Assembly (NCBI GenBank): GCA_033813635.1
Contig: JAPXRI010000011.1
Coordinates: forward strand, 1 to 64,000
Direction: 5' to 3'
Source of the DNA: JAPXRI01 sp033813635
GTDB taxonomy: Bacteria; Bacillota; Clostridia; Oscillospirales; QAMX01
Length of the DNA: 64,000 nt
The notes under the pieces are model-generated. The model ran no database searches. It was not told the origin of the DNA and saw only the letters and a list, made by a program, of their open reading frames with translations. The position numbers were made by a program, and so were the translations under genes. Shown piece by piece: positions 10,024 through 17,860 of this stretch; the stretch's first letter is position 1; the number at the start of each line of letters is the position of its first letter.

Positions 10024-10065
10024 CGTTCATGCCCGGGCTCTGAAACCCGGGCATGAACGTTTTTT
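10024..10065 (+). terminator. Rho-independent terminator of the spoIIIA operon
   Basis: A 14-bp perfect stem (10024-10037 with 10046-10059), an 8-nt loop and a run of six T. It is one of the strongest terminators in the window. Confidence 0.93.
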
Positions 10066-10109
10066 ACCCGGGGATCGTAAGATTCTCTATTTATTTTTTT
10101 CCTCTCCCG

Positions 10110-10118
10110 TGTTATAAT
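10110..10118 (+). promoter_or_regulatory. Extended -10 promoter for the asp23-nusB-xseAB-ispA operon
   Basis: TGTTATAAT (extended -10 TGnTATAAT) at 10110-10118. The -35 region is T-rich with no clear TTGACA. It lies between the spoIIIA terminator and the asp23-like gene, about 70 nt upstream of that ATG. Confidence 0.6.
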
Positions 10119-10190
10119 AGCTAAAATAGGAACGGCTCTGGAAAGCTAAAAGCGGTTTTTTAATCGGAAACGAAGGGATGGTCAAAAGCT

Positions 10191-10559
10191 ATGGACGAAA
10201 AGATGAGAGATTCAAAATCCGGTTTTGTAAAAATAAATGAAAACGTTATTGCGTCTGTCGCGGCGGTAGCAGCCTCGGAAATCGAGGGCGTGAAATACAT
10301 CTGCAAAAAGCCCTCGTCCCTGCCGAAAAACGCAAAAAAGCAGGTTAGGCTCCTGGTCAACGAAAACAGCGTAACGATTGATATTTCAATCGTCGTCAAG
10401 TACGGCTATATTATCCCGGAGGTCGGGAACGCCGTCCAGGAAAACGTGATACAGAGCGTCGAAAGCATGACCGGGCTTAAGGTTGACGCCGTTAACGTCC
10501 ACTGCACCGGCATCGCATTCGGAAGAGAAAACACAGCGCCCGCAAAAAACGAAAAATAA
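10191..10559 (+). CDS. Asp23/Gls24 family envelope stress-response protein
   Basis: A 122-aa Asp23/Gls24 (YqhY-like) protein. Visible are the family features VKINENVIASVAAVAASEIEGV at the N-terminus and a central alternating strand VTIDISIVVKYGYIIPEVGNAVQ. YqhY-type genes characteristically sit just upstream of nusB, as here (16-nt gap). The family is linked to envelope stress and fatty-acid supply; the exact role is not inferable. Confidence 0.9.
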   Translation: MDEKMRDSKSGFVKINENVIASVAAVAASEIEGVKYICKKPSSLPKNAKKQVRLLVNENSVTIDISIVVKYGYIIPEVGNAVQENVIQSVESMTGLKVDAVNVHCTGIAFGRENTAPAKNEK

Positions 10560-10575
10560 GCGATCGGAGAAAGCT

Positions 10576-11094
10576 ATGACGAGATCAAGAGCCCGTGAAA
10601 TAGCACTGGGCTGCCTTTTTGAATGCATGATAAGACAATGCCCGCCGGAAGAGGTGCTTGATTACAGGCTTTCCGGGGACGGGTTTAATACCCTGTCCAC
10701 CGAAGACCCGATATTCTCTGAAGAGCCGGTAGAAAAGGACGTTGAGTATATCAGAGGAATTGTTGCGATCGCCTATCAGAAGTCGGACGAGCTCTTTACA
10801 AAAATAACGGAACTCTCTGTAGGCTGGAGCGCCAACCGCATATCGCGCATGACCAGGGCGATTCTGACGCTCTCGATGGCCGAAATCTTATATAGAGACG
10901 ATGTTCCCCGCCGTTCTTCGATCAACGAAGCGGTCGAACTGGCAAAGAGGTATGATACCGAGAAGGCTCCGTCGTTTATCAACGGGATTTTGGGCAAGTT
11001 CGTGCGCGAACTCCCCGCGGAGGAGGACGGTGAAATATCGGAGACGGCAGCCGGGCCGGAGAGCGAGTCTGAAACTGGAACGGCAGACAACTAA
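10576..11094 (+). CDS. nusB: Transcription antitermination protein NusB
   Basis: A 172-aa NusB with the N-terminal RSRAREIALGCLFE motif and the C-terminal SSINEAVELAKRYDTEKAPSFINGILGK motif that packs against NusE (S10). NusB/S10 bind boxA RNA to allow rRNA antitermination. ATG 10576 is chosen over upstream in-frame codons because CGGAGA precedes it and it matches the family N-terminus. The last 20 or so residues are an acidic low-complexity tail. Confidence 0.95.
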   Translation: MTRSRAREIALGCLFECMIRQCPPEEVLDYRLSGDGFNTLSTEDPIFSEEPVEKDVEYIRGIVAIAYQKSDELFTKITELSVGWSANRISRMTRAILTLSMAEILYRDDVPRRSSINEAVELAKRYDTEKAPSFINGILGKFVRELPAEEDGEISETAAGPESESETGTADN

Positions 11095-11118
11095 CGCCGG
11101 CAATGGAAGGGCGTTTAC

Positions 11119-12072
11119 ATGGCAGTATTGGGTATAGACACAAGCAATTACACAACCTCGGCCGCGTTATACGGATTTGAAAAGGGCTTGCCGCGAAGCT
11201 GCGGCCGGCCCTTACGCGTAGAAAAGGGAGAACGCGGCTTGAGACAGAGCGACGCCGTATTTTCGCACACGAAAAACATACCGGAGCTGTTTGAAGATCT
11301 CTTTTCCGGATATGTGGGCGGGGTAGAGGCAATCGGCGTCTCATACGCCCCGAGAGAGACAAAGGGGTCGTATATGCCCTGTTTCCTCACGGGAGTTGCA
11401 GCGGCGTCGGCGCTGTCCTGCGCGCTTAAGGTCCCTCTGTACCGTTTTTCCCATCAGGCCGGGCACGCGGCGGCCGCCGCCTTTGGATCCGGAAACGGCG
11501 ATCTGCTGAAGAAGGAATTTCTGGCGTGGCATCTCTCCGGCGGCACAAGCGAGCTTTTGCTTGTCAATCCGTCGGAAGATAGTATTATAACCTGCCGAAG
11601 GCTCGGCGGTACGAGCGACGCTTCGGCGGGCCAGATTATAGACCGCGCCGGCGTCCTATTAGGTCTTCCATTCCCGTGCGGGAAGGGAATCGACGCGCTA
11701 TCCGCGGATTTTTCGGGCGAAGTCAGACCGGCGCAGCTTTCGGTCAAAGGGCTTGAAATGAGCCTTTCCGGCCTTGAAAACAAGGTATGCGAGCTGATAT
11801 CCGCAGGGAAGCCGAGGGAGGAAATTGCGCGTTTTCTCCTTGAATCGCTCTACCTGTCGGTGAAAACGGTGACATCGAACGCGTTAACGGAACATCCCGG
11901 CCTTCCGCTGTTGTGCTCCGGCGGCGTGATGTCAAACTCGCTTATCCGCGAAAAAATGACGCGGGATTTCAACGCGGTTTTCGCCCCTCCCGAATATTCG
12001 GCGGACAATGCGTACGGAATCGCGGCCCTTGCATATGTTAAATTCCAAAAAGACTATAAAAGGGGAGAATAG
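11119..12072 (+). CDS. TsaD/Kae1-like ASKHA-fold protein (TsaD paralog, function unknown)
   Basis: A 317-aa protein with the Kae1/TsaD/YgjD fold: N-terminal LGIDTSNYTTSAALY (phosphate 1-like), the metal-binding HQAGH pair (His112 and His116, equivalent to TsaD H111/H115), WHLSGGTSELLLV, and C-terminal CSGGVMSNSLIR. Bona fide TsaD makes the t6A37 tRNA modification with TsaB/TsaE. This copy is shorter than TsaD (about 340 aa), diverges in sequence, and sits between nusB and xseA rather than with tsaB/tsaE. I infer a paralog, not the essential TsaD. Confidence 0.75.
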   Translation: MAVLGIDTSNYTTSAALYGFEKGLPRSCGRPLRVEKGERGLRQSDAVFSHTKNIPELFEDLFSGYVGGVEAIGVSYAPRETKGSYMPCFLTGVAAASALSCALKVPLYRFSHQAGHAAAAAFGSGNGDLLKKEFLAWHLSGGTSELLLVNPSEDSIITCRRLGGTSDASAGQIIDRAGVLLGLPFPCGKGIDALSADFSGEVRPAQLSVKGLEMSLSGLENKVCELISAGKPREEIARFLLESLYLSVKTVTSNALTEHPGLPLLCSGGVMSNSLIREKMTRDFNAVFAPPEYSADNAYGIAALAYVKFQKDYKRGE

Positions 12073-12075
12073 GCG

Positions 12076-13287
12076 TTGGATGACAGGCGTATTATAACCG
12101 TATCGGAGCTCAACGGGTACATAAAACTGCTCGTGGAGTCCGATCCGATCCTGAGAAACATCGCCGTCAAGGGCGAAATATCAAATTACCGGCCGAATAC
12201 TTCCGGGCATATGTATTTTACGCTGAAGGACGACGGCGGCGCCGTACGCGCGGTGATGTTCCGGAGCTACGCCTCGAAGCTTAAGTTCATCCCCGAAAAC
12301 GGCATGAAGGTCGTTGCGACAGGCTATGTGTCCGTATTCACAAGGGACGGACAGTATCAGCTGTATGTCAGCGAGATAATCCCCGAAGGTGTCGGTGACC
12401 TGTTTCTGGCTTTTGAGCAGTTAAAGGAGAAGCTCGGAAAGGAAGGGATTTTCGCTCCGGAGCATAAAAAGCAAATACCGGCGTTCCCCAAAAAGATCGC
12501 GGTGGTCACTTCGCCGACGGGCGCCGCGATACGGGATATGCTGAAGGTTCTTAAAAAGCGGTTTCCGATAGCCAAGGTCCTGATTGTACCCGTTAAGGTT
12601 CAGGGCGAGGGCGCCGCGGAGGAGATCGCGGCGGGAATCAGACTGATAAACGAGAAGAGAGCTGCCGAGCTGATCATTGTCGGCAGAGGCGGAGGCTCAA
12701 TTGAGGACCTCTGGTGCTTTAACGAAGAGATTGTCGCCCGCGCGATTTACGCCTCGCAGATTCCGGTGATTTCGGGCGTCGGCCATGAACCGGATTTCAC
12801 GATAACGGATTTTGTCGCCGACCTCCGCGCCGCGACGCCGTCAAACGCTGCAGAGCTTGCGGTGCCGGATATCGCCGAACTCTATACGCGGCTCGGCGAA
12901 TACGGGGAGAGCCTGAGGAGGCTGATTCGCGCGAAACTGGATATGCTTTCGCAGAGGCTCAAGCTGCTCTCCGAAAAAAAGGTGCTCTCGTCTCCGATGT
13001 CGTATATCGATGAAAAAAGGCTCTACCTTGACTACATCTCCCGAAGGCTCGGGAGCGCGGGATCAAAGCTGTTCGCCGAACAGGAAAAACGTTTCGCCTA
13101 CCTTGCTGCGCGGCTTGACGCGATGAGCCCGCTGAAGGTTCTCGGAAGAGGTTATTCAATCGCACTGAAAGACGACGGCCACGCCGTCAGGGACGCGGGC
13201 GAGCTCCGCGAGGGCGACGCGGTAAACCTGAAATTCGCCGCCGGTGGCGCGCTATGCCGTGTAGAGGAAGTTTTGAATAAACAATAA
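12076..13287 (+). CDS. xseA: Exodeoxyribonuclease VII large subunit
   Basis: A 403-aa XseA. The N-terminal OB fold includes VKGEISNYRPNTSGHMYFTLKD. The catalytic domain carries the family signatures VVTSPTGAAIRDML and GRGGGSIEDLWCFNEE, then SGVGHEPDFTITDFVAD. It degrades single-stranded DNA from both ends with XseB. The start is TTG 12076, 3 nt after the preceding stop and behind GGGGAG. Its stop overlaps an in-frame ATG of the xseB reading frame. Confidence 0.97.
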   Translation: MDDRRIITVSELNGYIKLLVESDPILRNIAVKGEISNYRPNTSGHMYFTLKDDGGAVRAVMFRSYASKLKFIPENGMKVVATGYVSVFTRDGQYQLYVSEIIPEGVGDLFLAFEQLKEKLGKEGIFAPEHKKQIPAFPKKIAVVTSPTGAAIRDMLKVLKKRFPIAKVLIVPVKVQGEGAAEEIAAGIRLINEKRAAELIIVGRGGGSIEDLWCFNEEIVARAIYASQIPVISGVGHEPDFTITDFVADLRAATPSNAAELAVPDIAELYTRLGEYGESLRRLIRAKLDMLSQRLKLLSEKKVLSSPMSYIDEKRLYLDYISRRLGSAGSKLFAEQEKRFAYLAARLDAMSPLKVLGRGYSIALKDDGHAVRDAGELREGDAVNLKFAAGGALCRVEEVLNKQ

Positions 13288-13325
13288 TGCGTCCCGCCGG
13301 GAAAAACGAAAGGGGAAGGTTCTCT

Positions 13326-13562
13326 ATGGAGACAAAAATATCTTTTGAACAGTCGATGGCAAGGCTCGAGGAGATCACAAGGCTTTTGGAAAAAGGAGAC
13401 GTGCCTCTTGAGCAGAGCCTTGCCTATTTCGAGGAGGGCACGTCGCTTGTCAAGACCTGCAGGCAGCTTCTGGACAGCGCCGAACAAAAGGTTAAGATCC
13501 TTACCAGAACGCAGGATGGTTCGCTCGAACTTTCGGATTTTGAGGTCGCCGATGACAAATAA
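13326..13562 (+). CDS. xseB: Exodeoxyribonuclease VII small subunit
   Basis: A 78-aa XseB with the signature SFEQSMARLEEITRLLEKGD and LEQSLAYFEEGTSLVKTCR. The ATG at 13326 is chosen over 13287 because AGGGGAAGG lies just upstream and it gives the usual family length. It overlaps the start of ispA by 11 nt. Confidence 0.95.
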   Translation: METKISFEQSMARLEEITRLLEKGDVPLEQSLAYFEEGTSLVKTCRQLLDSAEQKVKILTRTQDGSLELSDFEVADDK

Positions 13563-14442
13563 ACTAAACGCCTATGTGGAAAAAATAAACGCCTACCTTG
13601 CCGGGCTGTTTTGCGAGCCCGAGGTAGAGGCCGGCATTTTTCTGAACAAGTCGATGAAATATTCGCTTGACTGCGGGGGAAAACGGCTCAGACCGGTGCT
13701 CCTTTTGGAGTTTGCTTCTCTCTGCGGGCTCTCTCCCGAGTGCGCGATGAGCTTTGCCTGCAGCGTTGAGCTTATCCATACCTATTCACTGATACACGAC
13801 GACCTGCCCTGCATGGACGACGACCCGTTGCGGCGGGGCAAGCCCTCCAGCCATGTCGTTTTCGGCGAAGCGGGAGCCGTGCTCGCAGGCGACGCGCTTT
13901 TAAACGCCGCCTTTGAGCTGATGCTCACCGAGGCGGACAGGCTCCCGCCGGTTAATGTGCTGTCCGCCGCCGCGGAGATCGCGCGGTCGTCGGGCAGGCT
14001 CGGCATGATAGCCGGGCAGGCGATGGATATAACTAACGAAAAAACATCTAAGAAAGATGCAACATACCAGTACCTTGAAAAGCTCAGCGCTTATAAAACC
14101 GGCGCAATCATCAAAGGCGCCTGTGTCGCCGGAGTAAAGCTCGCGGGCGTGAAGGACCCAGTAAAGCTCGAAGCGGCGGCGGAATACGGCAGAGCGCTCG
14201 GACTTGCGTTTCAGATCAGAGACGATTATCTGGACGTTTACGGAGACGAGCAAACCCTCGGAAAGGCGACAGGCAACGATGAAAAACAGGGTAAAGTTAC
14301 TTTTGCGGACGTCCTCGGAAAGGACGGCTGCGAAAAACAAATTCAAAGCCTGACGGAATCGGCCGTAAAGGCCGTCTCCGTTTTTAAAGACAACGCATTT
14401 CTCGTATGGCTGGCAAGGAAAATGGCAGAAAGGAGCAGCTAA
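13552..14442 (+). CDS. ispA: Farnesyl/geranylgeranyl diphosphate synthase (IspA-type polyprenyl synthetase)
   Basis: A 296-aa trans-prenyltransferase with both Asp-rich motifs: the first at residues 83-89 (DDLPCMD, a DDx4D form) and the second at 224-228 (DDYLD). These bind Mg-diphosphate for condensation of DMAPP/GPP with IPP. GGKRLRP lies near residue 43. The start ATG 13552 lies within the end of xseB, typical of the xseB-ispA pair. Chain-length specificity (C15 or C20) is not decidable by eye. Unusually, dxs/tlyA do not follow; an unrelated hydrolase does. Confidence 0.93.
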   Translation: MTNKLNAYVEKINAYLAGLFCEPEVEAGIFLNKSMKYSLDCGGKRLRPVLLLEFASLCGLSPECAMSFACSVELIHTYSLIHDDLPCMDDDPLRRGKPSSHVVFGEAGAVLAGDALLNAAFELMLTEADRLPPVNVLSAAAEIARSSGRLGMIAGQAMDITNEKTSKKDATYQYLEKLSAYKTGAIIKGACVAGVKLAGVKDPVKLEAAAEYGRALGLAFQIRDDYLDVYGDEQTLGKATGNDEKQGKVTFADVLGKDGCEKQIQSLTESAVKAVSVFKDNAFLVWLARKMAERSS

Positions 14443-14445
14443 AAA

Positions 14446-16323
14446 ATGGATGTTTCGAGGATTGACCGCTTTTTAACTCCTTACGATTCAAGAGACCTTT
14501 TGAAAAGGCATATTTATGCCCGCTGCGAAGCGGCTCTTGACGGGGGCGACGCGGCGCGGGACAGGATTTCCACAAAAGAAGATCTTATAAAAAGACAGGA
14601 GTATATCCGTTCGCGCTTTCTCTCGTCGATCGGCTTTGATCTCGGATACCCCGTTCCGGTTTCGGTCGAGACGGCTGGGACCGTGAACTATGCGGGTTAC
14701 CGCGTTGAGAAGCAGCTGATATGCCCGGAAAAGGACGTCTACATAACCACAAATCTGTACCTCCCGGCCGGGCTCACTGGAAAAACAGGTGCCGTCCTTT
14801 TTTTGTGCGGGCATGCCGCGGAGGGCAAGCTTTATCCGGAATATCTGAAAGTTTGCCGCTATCTGGTCTCGGCAGGGCTCGTCGTTCTCGCGATCGATCC
14901 CACGGGCCAGGGGGAGCGTTTAAACTTCTATGACAGGAACAAAAAAGAAGCACTTGTCCCGCCCTGCACGGCGGACCACGACCATGCCGGTCTGCGCGGG
15001 CTTTTAATCGGCAGAAACATTGCTTATTATTTCCTGCGCGACGCGATGTGCGCGATGAGCTATCTCGCGTCGCGGCCTGAGGTAGACCCTGAAAAACTCG
15101 GGGTGACCGGAAATTCCGGCGGGGGAACCCAGACATCGATGATGATGATGGCGGACAGGCGCGTCGCGGCCGCCGCTCCGGGCACGTTTATTATGAACGC
15201 CCGGGAAATGCTCCGCTCCGGCCAGGCGCAGGATGCCGAACAGATCTGGAACAATATGTTCTCGGACGGGCTCGACCACGAGGATATTCTGTTGTCGGTC
15301 GCTCCGAAGCCGTTGCTGGTGTTGGCGGCAGAGTATGACTTTTTCCCGAAGGAGGGGACGGACGAGACCGTTCTAAGAGCAAGACGCCTATGGGATATCT
15401 GTGGGCAAGGGGATAAACTCGAGTATTTTACCGACGCCTGCTTCCATATGTATTCCGACGCGATGGCGGAAAAGGCGGCCGATTTCTTCTCACGCAGTTT
15501 TCTCGGAAAACCCTTTTCAGGAAAGCTGTTAGAAAAGCCGGCCGCGGATAAACAGTTCTGTACGAAATCGGGTCAGGTTCTCGCGGACTTTGAAAACGCG
15601 AAAAACATACTTGAGGAAAACAGGGAAGCCGCAAAAAAGCTTATACATACGGATAAAAACAATGACTGGCTCCGCGAAAGAGTGTTCGCGCACCGCGACA
15701 TTCCCAAAAACACCAATATGCGCCCGGTGAGAGAGTCCTATGACCTCGTCGACGCGACGGCGCAGCTCTATATGTGGCGTTCGCAGAAAGATCTGTACGG
15801 CTACGGGCTATTGATTGCGCCGAAGGGTAAAAAGCCAGAGCCAGAGCTTGCGATATGGGATGGCGGAACGCGCGCGCTCAAAATCCACGAAGCGTGGATA
15901 GAAGAAAAAATAAAGAAGGGCGAAAGCGTTTTTGTAGCGGATCTTTCCGGTATGGGCCAACTGGAGCCGTATCCTATATTCCCCGGTGCGGATCTATATC
16001 GCCGCTACGGCACGATGTATACGCTCTGTACGGATCTTTTCCGCGTTGACGACAGTCTCGCGGCGCTGCACACGTTTGACGTGATAAGAACGCTTGACGC
16101 GCTGAACGACCTTTTCCCGGAAAATAACGGCTTTTCGCTTTACGCGTGCGGGCATGCATCTCTTTATTGCGCGCTCGCGGCAAAGCTTGACGGCAGAATA
16201 TCAAAACTCACCCGTAAAAACGTTGATCGCTGCGCTGATATTTTCAACACGGACCTTATCGACGAGACCGATATCCTGAGCCGCGTTCTGCCTGGAATGC
16301 TCTTGCACACCGAAGTAGATTAA
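14446..16323 (+). CDS. Alpha/beta hydrolase, acetyl-xylan-esterase-like
   Basis: A 625-aa alpha/beta hydrolase. The nucleophile elbow is G-N-S-G-G-G with Ser224. It is preceded by a strand and turn LFLCGHAAEGK (oxyanion region) and AIDPTGQGERLNFYD. A probable acid/His region follows (LVLAAEYDFFPKEGT, then CFHMYSD). The N-terminal two-thirds resembles bacterial acetyl xylan esterase/abhydrolase-7 proteins. The C-terminal ~250 aa form a second, degenerate hydrolase-like domain (LYGYGLLIAPKGK..). No signal peptide is seen, so it is probably cytoplasmic. It starts 3 nt after ispA, apparently in the same transcript although functionally unrelated. The substrate is unknown. Confidence 0.6.
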   Translation: MDVSRIDRFLTPYDSRDLLKRHIYARCEAALDGGDAARDRISTKEDLIKRQEYIRSRFLSSIGFDLGYPVPVSVETAGTVNYAGYRVEKQLICPEKDVYITTNLYLPAGLTGKTGAVLFLCGHAAEGKLYPEYLKVCRYLVSAGLVVLAIDPTGQGERLNFYDRNKKEALVPPCTADHDHAGLRGLLIGRNIAYYFLRDAMCAMSYLASRPEVDPEKLGVTGNSGGGTQTSMMMMADRRVAAAAPGTFIMNAREMLRSGQAQDAEQIWNNMFSDGLDHEDILLSVAPKPLLVLAAEYDFFPKEGTDETVLRARRLWDICGQGDKLEYFTDACFHMYSDAMAEKAADFFSRSFLGKPFSGKLLEKPAADKQFCTKSGQVLADFENAKNILEENREAAKKLIHTDKNNDWLRERVFAHRDIPKNTNMRPVRESYDLVDATAQLYMWRSQKDLYGYGLLIAPKGKKPEPELAIWDGGTRALKIHEAWIEEKIKKGESVFVADLSGMGQLEPYPIFPGADLYRRYGTMYTLCTDLFRVDDSLAALHTFDVIRTLDALNDLFPENNGFSLYACGHASLYCALAAKLDGRISKLTRKNVDRCADIFNTDLIDETDILSRVLPGMLLHTEVD

Positions 16324-16356
16324 AAGCTCCGCGATAGAAACAATGTTTCATTATAA

Positions 16357-17574
16357 AGATGTATTGACATTTGTCTACTTACGGGGCTGTATAAAAAGGA
16401 GCAGAAAAGGCTGATCTTTCTCTCGGCTGCGACGGTTCTCGTGATGGCCGAAGGTGCCTGCTGGATGTTTTTCGCTTCGGAGACGATCGGAGATTACTTC
16501 GCCGGAAGGATCCACATCAGATACCTTTTTTACTTTATTCCGGTATTTTATATGTTCGCACTATGGCCGAAGCTTAAAGAGGCCAAGCTCGGCACCGGTG
16601 CAGTCGCTCTTCTCGCGTTTCTGACCGCGATGTTCGCAACCGTGTCTTTTACCTCGCTATTGTCCGGCGGGAATTACTGCGTCGACGCCCTTGATCTCTC
16701 GTATATCATTTTTTCCGACGGTAATTTCAACTCAAGGCTTTTCGCGCAGGTCGCCGTGATGACCTACATGCTTGCGGCGGCGTTTATGATATACAAAAAC
16801 GGTTTCAGGAAAAAAGCAAAAGCCGCCGTCGCCGTATTTGCCGCAGTTACCGTTTTGGCGTCAAACGCGGCCGGATATGTTATGAATCTGCATAATACCG
16901 AAAAAGCGATGTCAAAAGACGTAGCGCAGGTAGTGGAGCTGTCAGCCGGCAAGCTTTCCGCGCTTGTGCCTATGTACGGCGAGTATTTCGACAATGCGCT
17001 TTCCGTTCTGGATTGTTCGCTCAGAGAAGAGCCGTTCTGTATTTCGCTGGAGGACCTTTGCGCCGGCATGGGTGATTACGGCCTGCTTAAACCTCTGATA
17101 CCGTCTAAATACTGGGTGGAAAACCCGGTAAACGAGGTGCCTGTCTGCGAGCAATATCTCCTTAACTCCGGAATTTTAAGCCGCTCCGTTATGGCCGATG
17201 GGGCGGCCGCCGCCGTCTCGGCCAACGGCTATTACGCGAGTCTGACGCCGTCGGAGTATGGCAAGCTCTTCCACAGCGTCCTGGTTAACGACGATTACTC
17301 CGGCTCGCTTGAGGACGGAGCAACGCTCTGGATATTCGACGAAACGCTTCTCTCGCAGGAAAAGCTCACCGTTTACTTCAATATAAAGGCCGAAAGCGCG
17401 GCGAGACTCGTCATCTCAACGGACTCGGAGGGGTATTATTACAACGTCGGACCGGAAAACGACTGGATTTTCGCCGAGCTGTCGATAAACGGAGGCGGCG
17501 TTATGAAAGTTTCCCTGAGCTGCGAGCAGACGGAAGGGGATATGCCCTGCGTCATAACCTATCAGGTTAAGTGA
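16357..17574 (+). pseudogene. C-terminal remnant of a polytopic membrane protein (glycosyltransferase-like), probably 5'-truncated
   Basis: The open frame runs from just after a stop at 16354 to 17574. It encodes about four to five membrane helices (FLSAATVLVMAEGACWMFF, YLFYFIPVFYMFALW, and so on) followed by a soluble C-terminal domain of about 200 aa. The motif GRIHIRYLFYFIP resembles the RYLFYL-type loop near the end of GT-C-like membrane glycosyltransferases, which suggests the first 8 or so helices are missing. There is no good ATG with a Shine-Dalgarno. AAAGGAG (16395-16401) is placed for a CTG at 16411 only, and ATG 16444 has none. I read it as a truncated gene; a functional short membrane protein cannot be excluded. 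Confidence 0.5.
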
Positions 17575-17639
17575 GATAAGTTTTCGTAAGTATTAATTTA
17601 AAGAGCAGCTTAAAGAGCGACATCCGAACCGCAACCGGC

Positions 17640-17683
17640 AAACCGTATGGCTTTTTAGCCGTACGGTTTTATTTATTTTGCGG
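17640..17683 (+). terminator. Rho-independent terminator after the membrane-protein remnant
   Basis: A 12-bp stem with one G-U pair (17640-17651 with 17658-17669), a 6-nt loop, then a T-rich tail TTTTATTTATTTT. It separates the ispA transcript from the Re-citrate synthase promoter. Confidence 0.8.
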
Positions 17684-17766
17684 TGTATGTTTACAGTCGG
17701 AAAAATATTATAAAATAATAAAAGCGGCGTGCAAGCTTATTTATTGAATTAGCCGGACAATTTATG

Positions 17767-17795
17767 TTGACAGGCGGTTCTCCGGTTTGTATAAT
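17767..17795 (+). promoter_or_regulatory. Consensus sigma-A promoter of the Re-citrate synthase-gntR unit
   Basis: TTGACA (17767-17772), a 17-nt spacer and TATAAT (17790-17795): a perfect housekeeping promoter. Predicted transcription start is near 17801-17803, exactly at the left edge of a large palindrome. Confidence 0.9.
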
Positions 17796-17800
17796 AAAAT

Positions 17801-17832
17801 AAAGTGTATAATTGTATACAATCATACACTTT
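17801..17832 (+). promoter_or_regulatory. 32-bp operator palindrome, probable GntR/FCD binding site
   Basis: An inverted repeat of 16-nt arms centred between 17816 and 17817, with 15 of 16 positions complementary (only 17810/17823 fail). Its core is TTGTATACAA, which fits the GT-(N)-AC type core of GntR/FadR-family operators. It covers about +1 to +32 of the promoter just upstream, an arrangement that would block transcription. A GntR regulator gene is the second gene of this unit. Confidence 0.75.
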
Positions 17833-17860
17833 CTAACAGTAAACTGGACGGTGTTATTTT

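Noticed and set aside
16364..16395. TTGACA ... TATAAA promoter before the membrane-protein remnant
   Set aside because: The spacer is 20 nt, too long for a confident sigma-A promoter.
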